From Strigamia acuminata (Eukaryota; Arthropoda; Chilopoda; Geophilomorpha; Linotaeniidae), in contig OX442319.1 of NCBI GenBank assembly GCA_949358305.1, positions 10,540,001-10,604,000 of the forward strand: 64,000 nt of DNA, written 5' to 3'. Positions 11,901 to 26,900 of this stretch are shown piece after piece. Within the stretch, counting starts at the first letter, position 1. Each line of letters starts with the position of its first letter. Below the pieces are notes generated by a model, which saw nothing but the letters and a program-made list of their open reading frames with translations, was not told where the DNA came from and made no database searches. The position numbers and the translations under genes are program-made.

Positions 11901-14900
11901 ATATCTCACTTTTATTTATCATATTATGTTTAAAATAGAGCAAATTAAACATGTTTTTAATTTATGTGTGCAGATATTTGGTAACCTTCTAAGGCATAAG
12001 GCTGTACACATTTAGAGACAACCACTTTCTTGAATAAATTTTTTTTCCCGATTCATTAGGTGCGTTCAATCTTAAATGGATTTCTTTGATTTCTTTGATT
12101 TTCTTGATTTCGGGAGACCGTAAGGGACAATTTTTACGTCATAAAATTGAAATCGAATTTTACAAAATCGGATTTCTGAAAATCCACATGCAGAGTCGCT
12201 TTCTTGACATTTTGGCCGCATTTGAGCTCTCGAATGCGGCTGGCCATTTGAAATTACAAACAGGAAGTTATCCAGCAGTTTTAATTGCCATGTGCAACAG
12301 TTGGATTTTAGCAAATTTTAAGGTCGTTCAAAGTTGAAATCCAATTTCCTTGCTTTCTGAAAATCAAGAAAATCACGATTTTGGAAATCCATTTAAGATT
12401 GAACGCACCTATACTCAAAACCACCAAAACGTTGATGTATTTAGCCTGTTTACGCCAAACTGTGTACTGTGTTCTGCTACGTGGAAAAGTAGTTCTGTTT
12501 ATTTTTAATGAGTTTAAGTATAAAAAGTGATTAGATTGATGGATTTTATTTAATTGGTAATAAAATGTTTATTTCATTTGCTAAATAACCTTTTTCCCTT
12601 TTTAATCAATCAATTAATGTACCGTACTGCCTCATTCAAACGCCTGGATTCACTTAGGCGCCGGGCCCGTTTTAACGCCGGGCAGATGTACGTCCAAAAT
12701 TCTATTGACGCCGGCCCCGTATTAACGCCGGGTTTCAAATTGGCGCCGGGTAAACGTACGTCTGCATAATCGTACGCACACGTTACGTTTTGTACCGTAT
12801 ATAAATTGCCTTCATTGTTTGGTTGTCACATTGGCTCCGATTAAAAAAAAGCTTTCGTACAACAAATAATAAAAATAACAATTTACTTTCAAAAAAATAT
12901 TATTGTTATACTACTTTGTTTTCCGGATTTTCTTTTTTTCAACAATTTTTCTGGATAAACGCCTGGCTCATTTAACCGCCTGGTTTCAAATTACCGCCTG
13001 GCAGTCGGCCCAAAAAAAAATTTAAACGCCCGGGCGTTTAAATGAGGCAGTACGGTAAGTATAGTTTGTTGGTTTCTTTTGGCAGGTAAACAAAGGTTTT
13101 GTTTTTTATTGGTTGTTTATGCCTAGTTAGAATACAATTCTTGTGTTACGAGCTTCTTTTTTTGTGCCACTACACCAGTGATACGGCTCGACCAATAGGG
13201 AAATACATCAACGTTGTGGTGGTTTTGAGTATATTGCTTTTGCTGACAATTTGTGACTTTGTTTATATGGTGATAGACCAACTAAATCATGTGGAATTTG
13301 TAGTCATTGGTTATTTATTTATTTTATTAATTATTCTGAATTGAAATTTTCTTTCCCTTAAAGCTCCAGCATAACTTTTAAGCTGGCTTTGCTGCATTAG
13401 TAAAGAGTGCTTTTGCATTTTACCAGTACCGTAGAATGGGGTTACTTTGGACAGCGAGGCATCTTTTGACACGCGTGTAAAAATGTGCAGCAATATCGGG
13501 CCAGGACTTTTCTTTTAGTGCTCTGGCAAACATTTTGTCACACGTGTCCAAATTTTACCTTATTCTACGGTATTGTTTAAAACTACTACCACCATATTAT
13601 TATTATTGTGTATTGCGCCCTCTATAAAATTAGTAGCAAACTAAAAGCAAACTAATTGGCGCTTTAAACATGGGCAGATTCCAGTGATCGAAATCACTTG
13701 ATGAGGAATCCCTTTTTACAGAGTGCTTGTTTTCTTGCTTCTATATATTGATTTCTTGCTCCAGTTTTTCCAATAATAAATGAATATTTAGTGTTTACTA
13801 ATTTGCCTAAGTTACCAACATGCATTTTAATTTACAAGTAGAACTTTATCAACATTTGTTATAATATTGTGTATACTCTATAGCAGGGTTTCCCAAACGG
13901 TGAGGCGCAAGCTGATTATTGGTGGGGCGCACCCATCATACATGCCTAAATAAAACAAGCTTAAATGCAATTTTTTTTTAAATTTTTAAGCAAAATTATA
14001 TAAAATTATATAAAAAATTACACAAAGTTTTATGCAAAATTATATAAAAATTTCTTTTTTTTTTTTTAGTAGTATATTTTTTAAAAATTTAATGCACTGG
14101 TAGATGAAGTGAGGCGCAGAAGATCGCCTTGCTTAAAAAGTCGGGTGCGATGCTAAAAAGTTTGGGAACCTCTGCTCTATAGGCGCATTCCTAAAGTCAT
14201 GTTTAACTTGCAGTTACGTATATTTTGTTTTTAAATGTTGTGAGCATGTTGTGTATAATGCTGTTTAGTCTAAATTACTTTATGAACATGCCTTTAGTTT
14301 GCGAAATTAATGAAAAATTTACATCGGCTATTGACTTGCCCGTAGTCATTGCATCATGGTTACAAATGAACAATAGAAAAAGAGTTCGATGACGTTGATC
14401 GGACTATAGTGACTATTTTTTGAATTAGTCTGGTCTGTTTTCAGTTCCAGTCACTGTTCTAATTTTTTTTTTAAAAATATATTAAACTATAAGTTTAATG
14501 TATATTGTATGTTAATTTGCATTTGAAAACGGGTTCATAATTAATTTTAGGGATATTTTGTTGAATATTGTCGCCTTAAACCTGAGCTTTTCCTTAATAA
14601 ATCAAATACTTATAAAGCTGGAGGAAGAGGTTGTGTCAATATTTATCAGCTGGTTGGTTTATTAAAGCGAAGAGAGTTAAACAAATTGTAGGGTCAGCAA
14701 GACAGCTACATCAAATAGCCAACACAAGTTCAGACAATTAGAAGAGCACCTACTGTAGGTAATTAAAAGCACCAACTTCTACAAAGAGGCACAATAAAAG
14801 GGAATAGTGAAATAATGTTACACCTACTTAGAAAACCTCAAAATGATTAAATGTTTTCATAATCAGAAATAGAAAAGCTTATAGTGGGCCATTGATTTTT

Positions 14901-17900
14901 TTAAATTTTTAATTACAAAGACCAGTTTAGTTTTGTTTGTGTATGAAATAGAAAGAGGAAAAGTATGGTTTTACCAGTACAAACATCTAGAAAGACCATA
15001 GGGGCCATGGTCTGGCAAGGGAAGATGATAGAGACAGACAGTTTAACAAATTAGATAACATGGGAGGCAAAGTGTTTACGAAAAGTGTTTTTATTTCTTT
15101 TTAAATATTTTTTTCCACAAATCAATAAATACTCAGAGGTCTAGTGGGCCTGTTTTGTACATCATAAATTGATTTGATAATGTCTCTCCCTTTCGTGGAA
15201 CGATTTTATTGAGGACCCAACCTTGAGTTTGATCTTTAAACTGGAGAAACCGCATAAAACCCAGTTGAAGTGCACGTATGGACCACACAGTTAAAATGGC
15301 AGTTAAATGTGTTTTGTTGTTTAACCTTTATGCACCTTGTGGTGATTATTTATACTAGCAAACAGCGTGAGGTACAAAAGGTTAAATATGTAGTAAATAG
15401 TTAAAGGAGAATTCGCATCGACTGTTGTAGATTGAATTGTGTTTTCGTACACACACGTTAAGGTTACCAAACCGGAAGGGCCGTCACACGTGAGGGGCCG
15501 CGAAATTACAAGTCAACTTCCCCTGGCGGTGGAGACCCTTGTAGAACTGAAAACAAGATGGCGGACTTTTCTACAACTCAAGTTGAAGAAAAGTTTTCTT
15601 AAACTTGACGTCACAACTGCAAAACACGCCCCCATTGTGTCATGTGACTAGTTTTGGGCTGACGTTCACAAAAAATGGCTGCCAACAGCTGGTTAAAACG
15701 TCATGATGCTCGTACAAAACTATCCTTAAGTGTGAACAATTGATTTCAGATTTGTAAAATTTAGATTTTTAGAAAATTATAAGTTCTAGAAAAGTGGTTT
15801 AAGCGTGAACCACGCATGAGACACACTCTTTTTTTAAAATAAGCCTAGCTAAAAACTGGGTGCGTCTTAGAATTGAAGGAAATGGATATTGAAAGCAGAC
15901 TTTTAATAAATATAGCAGCCAATGGGCAACCCTGACCAAGAGCAATGTTCTTTGCCAGCCACCAGTTTGCCCTGTTCTGCACATCTGCTTCAATACTTCA
16001 ATTATCTAACTTGTCTTATTGGAGTTGTAAATTTATTCTTAAAGTTTGGACTAACCGAGCAGACAGAATTGTAACCACAGGTTTCTGGTGGACGTTGATT
16101 TCTTAATATATCGATTTTAAACCGCTTTGAATTCATTTTCTACAATTGTAGCAGAATGATTTGTAATTTCTGCTTAACATTCTCTTTTGGTCTCTTAAAC
16201 TGTGCTCTGAAGTGTGTGATCTCTTCTATGTCATGGTACAAGGGGCTTGACTGATGAAACTATTTCGAGCATTAGTTTTCTCTTTTTCTTGAGTGTCTGC
16301 AATTGGGCTTGAATAATGAATGTTGCTAGAATTGAATTCTCATACTTTAGTACATAGTGTGACATTTGGGATGTGCGAGCTTTTTTTTTAAATCATTTTA
16401 GCAATATATTGCAAAAACGATATATAGAATGGTAATAGTGGTCAGGAATTGCCTTAGCAATTGCGGGGAGCCAATTTGGACCATTTTGGTGGACTCGCTT
16501 GGGAATGGCACAACTGCAATTTTTTGGCACCATCAGTAAATGCTGTGCAGTACATTGCAAATATTTCAATTTATTGCTTTAGCCGTCATGCTGCATTATT
16601 GTTTTTGCAGTTTGTCACAGTCATGAGAATATGATTGTCGTATTGCATAAATGAATGCATAGATAAACGCAATCGTTAATTGAATTAATTCCCAATGCCA
16701 ATGTGGCAATTTTGTAGATAAATCAATGCTTTTTGAAGCTAATTTCTTTTCTTTTTTTTGAGAAAAGTTTACTCATTATTGTGCTACAACACTTTATTAT
16801 GGCATTTTCAGTTTAAGGTGGTCATGATTCCAAACTTTTTGCCAGGGGTTTTATACGATACGTATTGACTATCGATGTTGGTTCCCAACGCCAATGTGGC
16901 AATTTTGTCTACATGTTATTCAAAATTGCCACATTGGCGCTGTTTTTGTTAGCAATTTTTATTTCATTGTATTTATACAGCTTAAATAAATTTTGCTTTC
17001 ACAAAAAAATTACGCAAATCAATAATTTTCAACTTGTAATCGAGGGCCACTTGTATTTGAAACAGTGATTTTTGGCTTCGACTTGTAATCAAGGGCGACT
17101 TTAATTTGAAGTAATGCGGTAATAGCACAACCCTAAAGTGACGTTATGCATTTTGAAAATTTCAAGCTTCTTTTAGAAGAAAGAAAATTGATTTGGAAAT
17201 ACTTAGAATGTGCTTTTGCTTAACGGTGTTTTTTATTTCTTTTCTTTCGACTTGAACATGGCACGTTTAGAAGGAAATTGAATGGGGAATTCGTTAATTA
17301 GATTTTCTAACTAAATACAACACGAGCTCGTGTGATTATTCTAGAAGCTAACAATTGCATTGCACAGTTTCACACAATGCTAAAAAATAAATTAAGTAAA
17401 AAATGTATTAATTTTTTATACGTATAAAAAAAAAGCAAGGAAATAAGTTCTTGAGCAAGATTGTTGTGGTACACAATTACTAACTCGCATTATACGCGCA
17501 TACATCATTTATTAGCAAAAATGGCGCCTTAAAATGGGGGGTTGCATTATACGCGGGTCGGATTATACGCGAGGATATACGGTAACCTTGGAAATGACCT
17601 TGGAAGAAATTTACATGCCAATCAAATGAATTTATACGCTTAAAAGATTCATTTCTGTTCTTGGAAGATGAATTTATGCACAAAAAAGTGATTTTATTTC
17701 AATTATTCATTAGAAGCAAATTGCATGCAACATTTGGGCAAATTTCATCGTGCGCAGCAATGAAATTGTTCACTTTCACGTTCGTATATATAAAAAAAAA
17801 TCGAATAACAAATTTGACTACAGTGAAACTGTTAAGCTGATTTATCTTTTTCCAATATCAATGCAAACGACAATATGAACACAATAAATCTCCGCTGTTG

Positions 17901-20900
17901 TCAACTACAGAAAGGAAGCGGAATTTTCTTTCCCATTAAATTTTTCACAAAAATAAAAAGATATAAAAAAATTGCACGCAAAAGGAAATAGAAATGGAGA
18001 GAGAGAGGCGTAATTAATCCTAGACAGAAGCACAATTTCATGCCACGACTGTTGTTGCCTTTACTTCGTTTCCTCCAAGTTAATCATTGCTCCACTTTAA
18101 ACAATGCTGCAAAAAGGGATTATTGACTTTTTGAGAGGAGTCTGAAAATGTTTGCAATTTCCCTTCTTTTTTTTTTTTTTTTTTTTGCATAGGAAAAAAT
18201 GTAAACAAATTATGCTAATCTTTTTTTAATTATGTTTCCATTTTTTTGAATGAAGTTTTTATGGTTATTTTTGAATTTTATGGGTGAACATCTGTGAGGA
18301 AGATTAGGGTTGTCCACATGTGGAAATTTGTTGTTGTAATGTAGTGTTAAGCAGGAAAGAGTGCGTTTAAAACTGGTTATATGTGAAGGAAAAGTTACCA
18401 ATAGCATTAGTGCCTCTCTGTTGCACGTGACACCAAAGTGTAGTGGGATGGTTGTATCCTGACACAACTAACAGACAGTATTTATGACGGTGGTGGGGTG
18501 AAGCACATCTGTAGAAGGAAGATACTATTTCTTTCCATCGTTGCAAGAAGTGGTAAAATAAGAAATTTGATGAATTTGTCTGAAATTTGACTTATTTCTA
18601 ATCCTATTAGAGGGAAGTAGAATTGGAAATATTCAGGCCACATTTGAGAATGTCATAAATTATAAATAGTATAAAATTATGTTTTAAAAGAATTACAATA
18701 AATTATTAAATGTTTTAGTATATTCAAAAAAAAATAATCTAAGTGAAGCCAACAGGACAAATTATGGCAGTCTATAGGGACAGTTCTACTTACTTTTTCT
18801 GCCATCTTCTGGTAGTTTATTCATAATGCATAAGCTTATTTTAGTTCTTTGTCTGGTCTTTTGTTGAATATTCTCCATCTAGTGTTAGTTATACGTTACA
18901 TCTACATTATTAATATGTCAGTCTTTTCTGTAGGGGTTTTGCATTAAGGGGTTTCATTAAATGAGCGATTAATTGATTACTTTGATTAGTCGATTACTTG
19001 ATGTGTCATGTGACTGGATTCAACCAATCCCGAGAATAATCATTTCATCAAATAACCAACTAAGCAACTAATCAAGTAATCACCCCAAACCATGATTTTC
19101 TGCTGACTTGGGCCGATTATAAATGCTCTCTCAACTGAAACCAACGTGGCGGTGCCAGACCCGCTTGAATTACACAAGGTCATAATATAACAAAGTCTGC
19201 TCAGTTTAGGTTAAACTGAACACATGAAACAAGTTAGGTAGTTGCAATTATTATTTGTTGTAACTTTTTTTAAACAATTGCAACGTATTTATGTTACAAT
19301 TTAAACAATTCCGCCCATCAGAGCAATAATCACATAATCAGATTTTTGTTGGGCCCTCAATAATTGAGTGATTATGATTATTGCAATAATCAACTACCGT
19401 ACTGCCTCGATTTAACGTCGGGCGTATCTAAACGCCGGGCCTCGATTAAACGCCGGTGGCTAGGCGTGTAGTGCACTAAATGCCGCCGAAAGCCGACCCG
19501 CCCGAGAGGGGGTCGGCTCGGAAAAATTAATAAACGCCTCGGCGTTAAATCGAGGCAGTACGGTAATCACAATAATCGCTCATTTAATGAAACCCCTTAA
19601 TGTTTTAACTTTGCAGTCGAGCCCCTTTTGCAATAGAAGAAAGAATTATACAAAGGGTAGATATTCTATTGGAGAACCAGTCCTAGTCAGAATTACCACA
19701 GTGTAAAACATCTTGGGTCTTCTTCCACTCTTGTTCACCATGGTGAAGCTTACGCTTAGGCTGTTAGGTGTTAGGTCATTCCCAGTACTGTGAGCACACA
19801 TTAACAATGGCAAACTGACCGCATGTGCGTCCAATCAGATACTAGATGTATTGGTCGCAGATGGCATCATCTTAGGGTGACACAAGAAATGGGAAAAGGT
19901 ATGGTGACACTGACCCCTAGACAACCACAAAACAGAATATTGGTATGTCATTTTTTTTAATGTGTTGTGCAGTGCAGCGTTATCAGAGTGATCATATAAG
20001 TACAGGTGGTGAGACTATGGCCAATGTCTAATGCCTGCAGCTGCCAAACCAAACTTGACATGGGTTTTTTCAACCACAAGACGCACAGATAGTATAATGA
20101 AAACATTTATCGATCGATTGAAAAATGGGGAAATTCGTGGAAAAACATCCACGAGAATAGTCTAATAATATATTCACCTAATGGATGACAGGCATTGTCG
20201 ACGCAATGGCTCATTGAGTTTGGCGATCCATTGGGTAGCATGCATTGTTGGCACATTGCTGTTCTTTTTATTGGTGCAGTGTCAATCTTGTTACTATAAC
20301 TTGTCATATAAAATAAAGCTTTAGTTTTCTTTGTAATACTGTAAGTTAATGACCGCACAATAAAGTCATCAACAGGGCTAAAACGTAACATCTCAACGTA
20401 AGATCTCATTATAACAAGGGCTTGTGGGTATTACAGTGTACATAAAAACTTGTTTGTTGTAAAAACTGGCGTTTTGAAGGGACGCGCCAATTGGGGGGAA
20501 TTGGAGGTGGCGCCATGTTTGGCCTCCAGACGATCATTTCGGTGACCCACAATGTAAATGGAAAAGTCTACTTGTGTAATTAGGACAGGAAGTGTATTTT
20601 GCATATCCTGTTTTATGAATAAATAATCACTGTTCAATGTAACCCCTGTATGTACGCGTGCTTCTTTTCCCAATCTCCAAATTCAGTTTAAATCCTGTGC
20701 CATCGGTGATCCAAGGTAATTTCGAACAATTCCAAATACAAAATTGAGTTGCTATCGCAACATTTGTTATGGCGAATAATTTGTTATATTGAAATTCATT
20801 ATATTGAAATTCGTTATATCGAAATTCGTTATATCGAAATTCATTTTTCTCGAAATTCGTTATATTGAAATTCGTTATATCAAAAATATTTAACATGGTG

Positions 20901-23900
20901 TTCTACGGCTGGCCAACCAAATCATTTTTAACAGTTCGTTATATCAATAATTCGTTATATCGCGATTCGTTATAAATAGTTTCGACTGTACATTGAAATG
21001 CATTGAGTTTCACGAGAATGCATTTTGTAATACATTTTGTAAAGTTTATATGAAATGCATTCCCAATATTATTATTTGTCATGGATTTTTAAATGCATTT
21101 TTTCAGTTGTATTAAGAAATGTATTTTTTAATGTGCAAATTATATACATAGTGCCGCAAAACGCTATGCATTTTGGAATGTGTTAAGTGAAAAGCAATGT
21201 ATTGTAAAATATATTTTTGACCCATAATATTTGAGACAAGAATCTTATGTAAAATCCCATTTTGACCATTGGCACAACAGAAACGTCTTAAGACTTATGT
21301 CACAGGTTTCATCATGGTAACAGGTGGATTTTGTACTCCACAATCTCGTGTCACCTGAGCTATATTTAGCACAAGTTACATCCAAGTAAGCCATCTTGTG
21401 CTAACATGTGCTAATTCTCATATTGGAGCAATTCTTTATTAAACCTGTTTGATTTATAGTAAAGCTATCAAAGTATATATATATATATATATATATATAT
21501 AACATTATATTGCACTTTTTCACTTATTTCTTGCAGTCCAATGGTAATTTAAAGAAAAATGGTTGTGTAAATTGAAAAATATCAATTCAGCATTGTGATA
21601 AGAAGAAAAAACACAAGTCTGAAGATTGATGGTGGTAGTAAAAGCCCTTGTTGTGTTTTCAGCTGAGTAATCTCTGCATACTTAGCCCATTGCACCCACA
21701 CAGCTGTTGGCTCATATTCATTGCACTTTTTGCTTGGCTGAAGGGATTTTTTTAGTGGCATTGTAAGACTGCAGCTAAAAAAATCTAATTTTATGTTAAC
21801 TCTTCCAACCCTGAGATGGGTCATTTTGTGACCCCGTTTTAAAAAAATCATTTTTTTTATAAGAAATAATTTTTTTTTTTATCTGATTTTTGCTGACTAT
21901 TCTTTTGAAACATCACTAGACACTATACCACAGTTGAAATTTTTTTAATTTTTTAAGTTTTTTTATAATTTGAACTCAAAGTTCAACTGGGTCAAAAAAG
22001 ACCCATCGTAGGAGTCCAAAGGTCATAAATGATGATCATCAGCAGGCTCCGCTAATGTCAATCATGTCCACCACGTCCATATGGCGTTCACTACATGTGT
22101 AGTTAATCTAACCCCATTGGCTAGATGTTAGGAACTCCCTAAAACCCGGATCTTGCGCATGCGCAGAATCTGGGTCATATAATGCCCATCTTAGGGAGAG
22201 ATGGGAGGCAAATTCTTTCGGGTTGGAAGGGTTAATAAATGTTTGATGTGTAATGCCATTTTGTAAAGTTTTGGATTTTCTTTTCAACTTCCTTCACTCA
22301 TCTGCATACAGCACAGTAGGAAACGGAATGAAATTAGTATAAACCTTTCATCTTAGATAGGAATTAAAGAGAAGAATGGTGGAACAAGACTCCAAACCAA
22401 TCGTTTTCTTCATCCTGCTTTATTTAATTAGTCAGAAGCCACTCCAGAAGTTGTTAATTGCTCTCAATGTTGTTTTTTTTGTTTCTTCATTAGACGGAGA
22501 ACGGTGGCATAGTAATGGTGAATTTCTACAATTTCTACATCTCTTGTGGCGACACAGCAAACATTTCCCAAGTGGCAGGTGAGTTGTCATTAAAATGGAA
22601 TGGGATAAAAGATAGCAGGACAAACAGTCTGACAAAGTACTTCAACTGACAATTGGATGAAGGCAAAGTCCCTTGAGAGATAAATGCTCCAATAAAACTA
22701 ATCAAAGGTAAATATCCGTCCAATGACTTTACAAATTGAGAAGAAGAGCAAGTCTTTTTGCACTGCTCTTCTAGCTGACAATGGCTTTGATCAAGCTACA
22801 GTATTACTTTCATCTGGGGGAAGGGGTTTTTTATTAACTTTTTGATGTACTAGAACAAATCAGTGGGATCCAATAAGAACAAAATAAACTTGAATTTTCA
22901 AAGTTTTTGGTATAGTGCTTGGATCATAATCTTATATCGTAAGAGATTTTTTTTGGTACTCAAGCTGGTTCATATTTTTTGCTTACAATGGAGTTTTGTC
23001 AGACACAAGAGGTCTATTGCCAGTTAGGATGAGTTAGGACAGGGTAGGTTAAATTAGGTTAGAAATGTATTGTTATTTTTCTCTGGGCAGCAGATGTTGC
23101 TGTAATAAATTCACTAAATATCTCTTTGCTGATGTTCAAAACAAAACAATAATTGTGATGATATGGAAAAAATTGTAGAAATGCTTTTAGTTATTGAGTA
23201 AAGGTGGAAACACAAGGGAGCCAGTGAAATTTAAAAGCTTGTTTTTACTGGAAAAAGCGGCTAGAAATTTGCCCGCTTGAGCAAACACAAGCTTGCGTTT
23301 TTATTCAAAGCTTTGTTTTGAAGCGAGCTTGTACTCATCCGCTCCGATCAAACTGAGTTTGATTTACCAGCTTCAAACCTGCTGGTGTTTTGGTCATGTG
23401 ACTTTGACAGTCAATCAGAATTGTGAGAAAATTCTTGGAGGAGATTTTGGTGGGAATTTCTGGCAGCCAGCTAGCTAGCTACCTATACTCTGGCTGAACT
23501 CAAAAAGGACACTCAGTCTCATTGGTCGAGCCAGTTTACTGGTGTAGTGATCCGAAAAAGTAGTGCCAAACACCAGAATTGCAAGCGATGTACAGACATT
23601 GTAATCGATTGCCGAAGGAACAGCCAAAAATTCAAAATTCCAGACAAAGTAACCAATAAATACAACAAACATGAGTTTGACATTTTTATATGCGTAAAAC
23701 TTCATTTCAATGATGCCAATAACATTTTTTAATAAGAAAAATCAAAATTACATCAACTAAAGTAGTCAGAACAATCCCAAAAATAAATCAAAATCAAAAC
23801 TACTTCTCCTAGTAGTAGTATACAGTCTGGAGTTAGTAGTAAACCGGCTCGACCAATGAGTGTCCTTTTTGAGTTCAGCCAGAGTATCGCTATCGTCTTC

Positions 23901-26900
23901 CCTCGAACATAACGTCATGACGTTGTGTTCGAATACAACGACACCTGACGTTTTATTCGAACACTACGTCATGACGTTGTATTCGTACTTTTTCATGCAA
24001 CTTCTGAAAAATCAGAAGTTGAGTATGCAAATTAGACAAAGTTAATTTTATTCAAAATTTTACTTTCAAAAAAGTAGTAATTTTATTACTCAAATCATTT
24101 TAACAGCATAATATTCATCACACTTCACTAAAAGGATTAAAATAACAAGGTGATGATTGGTTGGGCGGGGGGAGGGAGGTAGCGGGCGCCACCTCGAGGC
24201 GAAGCCTAACAAAAACATACAGTAAGTTTTATATTCGTGTCCAATTCATATCAAATTCGTATCAAATTCGTGTCAAATACGTGTCAAATACGTGTCAAAT
24301 TCGTTTTTCTGGTAAAAGCGCACCCCGCAACCCTTCCCGGCATCGCACCCATCAATGCACTCGAATATAACGTCATGACGTTGTATTCGAATACAAGGTC
24401 ATGACGTTATATTGGAAGTGACGTTATATTCGAAAAATCGCTAAAACTTTCGAAAACAGCGATTTTCGAAAAAACTTGAATATAACGTCATGACGTTATG
24501 TTCGAGGGAAGACGGTAGCTTGAGTTTGCCAGTTAAGCTGGTACAGTAAGTTAAAAGCGGGTCAAGTGAGCTTGTATATGACTCCTTCTTTAAACTTGTA
24601 CTAGCAAGCTTTGGAATTTTATCCGCTCCCTTGTGTTTCCACCTTAAGGCAGGGGTTCTCAAAATTTGTAATGTTACGACTCACTTTTTAGAAAGGCGAT
24701 GTATTCATTCCTGATATTTTTCATTGGGTGTAGATCTGGACTTAATCCGTAAGGTTAGATTTTTTTAACATTGAACAAATTTTTATTGGATATATCATTT
24801 CTTCCCAGCAACAACCCAAGTAAAATCAGATAACCCTCTAACATCTCTTACATCCAATGGATGCCATGTGATGATTAATCATTACAATGTTACTCTTGTC
24901 ATTGCATCCAATAATGTCTAAATAATGATTATATTATTGAAAATTTGTCAAACGGTGAATCCTTGTGACTTCCACTATAAATCATGCCAGAACCAAGCCC
25001 ACTAAAATTGAACTTGTTCTTTTCTAAGGAGTCAATTGTTTTAAATATTTTAGAACAATTCTTGTCAAACACCAAAAGGATAGAGCGGAAAAGACTACAT
25101 CAGGAACATTAATTAAACAACACTGCCCACAACTAATGATTAATGTATATTTAATTTAAATGTGTATACCATATTACCTCGCTTTAAGCCGCTTAGAAAA
25201 AATTATGCAGTGCAATATTTGCAAAATAATCTAATTTCAATATATCGCATTACTAATCACAATCAGTGATGTGGACACGTTATACAGGACCGTCTACATA
25301 CTAGATTGCGCCCTGAAGCAGAAGAGTGTGATGTGTTAATCGCAACACAACACTCTGCTCCTGTCCTACCGCACATCCTGTCGTAATGCGCTGTGAGGCA
25401 GAATGCGCCCCTGTCGATGGTACCGTCTAACCTCATTATAACGAACCGTGATATAACTAATTTTTTGTTATAACGAATACTTAAAAATGGCTTGATTGGT
25501 TGGTTGACCATAGAACACCATGTTAAAAAATTTTGATATACCGTACTGCCTCGATTTAACGCCGGGGCGTTTATTCATTTTTTCTAGTTGACCCCCCCGG
25601 CGTTCATTCAAAGCCCGGCGATTATTCGCGCCGGGCGTCTACCCGAAAAAAAAAATTGGAAAGCCACTCATTGCTAGCTATTCTTCGATGTTTCGACCAA
25701 AAGACCTCTCAAAACGTTTAAAAAACGTTTCAACCCGGCGTTTAAACAAACCCGGCGTTCATTTAAGGCCGGCGTTTATTGCCATTTCGTCCTCAGTTTG
25801 CCCGGCGCTTAATCAGGAGCCGGCGTTTAGATACGACCGGCGTTAAATCGAGGCAGTACGGTAACTAATTGTCGTTATAACGAACCAACTTTTTGAGTCT
25901 ATTGTGATTCGTTATAAAGAGGCTCGATGTTAATCTTATTTCAGTGCATGATGTTTGGGATATTTATTGGAAACACGTGGAAGGATGTGCTCGCACTACC
26001 TATGTAGAGTTTTCTTATTTCTTTATGTGACAAGTAAAACCACTTGTCAACCACAAATGTGGAGTAAATATTGTGCTATTGCTCTCTGCACTTAGGTAAA
26101 CTTATTAGTTTTCAAAATGTTTCTCCATTTATTCCTGTGGGAAGTAATTTTAAAAACAACCAGGAAATAAGAGCAATTTCATTATAGGCATTAATGAAGA
26201 GAGAATGTTTGCACTGATAATGTAATGAAATGATGTTTGTTTATTTAGGAAAGCACTTGGCAATAATATTTTGTAGATTTTTTTTCAGTGAAATCATAAA
26301 ATCATTGTCAAAACAAATTTCTCTCTTTGTAATTACCAGATCACGTTGATTACATCCGGAAAGTGGCAGGTGTTGACCACGTGGGTTTCGGAGGGGATTA
26401 TGATGGAGTGAACAGGTAGACACTTACCAAACAGGAACTAATAAAAGTATAATGTTGACATGTTGACATCAAACTTAATTTCAGGCTGCCCAAAGGCCTG
26501 GAAGATGTTTCTAAGTATCCGGACTTGATTACTGAGTTAATCAACAGAGGGTGGATTGAAGAAGATCTAAAAAAGATAATTGGACTTAACATTATTCGCG
26601 TTCTTCGAAAAGCCGAAGAAGTATGTACTTTTCAGAGTACAGTAGAGCGTCGATTATCCGAATGTCAGTCATGCGAACGATCAGTTACTCGGACAGCGAT
26701 GATCGACTTTTCCATCGATTTTTGTTGATTTTTTTGTTTCATGTACAATACAGTATGTGGAAACAGTAAATACAGTCTTTACATCATATTTACTTGACTT
26801 TCCGGTAAAGAAAATGGCAGTGGCTATGTTCACGTCCGACGTAAACATATTATTTTCATGACGCGCTGTGATTGGCTGAGACCCATTGATGTCGATTTGT

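Larger units (their letters stand above)
23199..24647. mobile_element. Outer inverted-repeat element containing two others
   Basis: Ends TAAAGGTGGAAACACAAGGG and CCCTTGTGTTTCCACCTTA are complementary. The 1.45-kb interval encloses two complete inverted-repeat elements side by side (23485-23887 and 23890-24518). A further end of this type occurs at about 51716-51740. Confidence 0.7.

Noticed and set aside
20627-20896. Frame with repeated [11 protein letters not shown]
   Set aside because: Comes from repeated GAAATTCGTTATAT words within a degraded pogo element.
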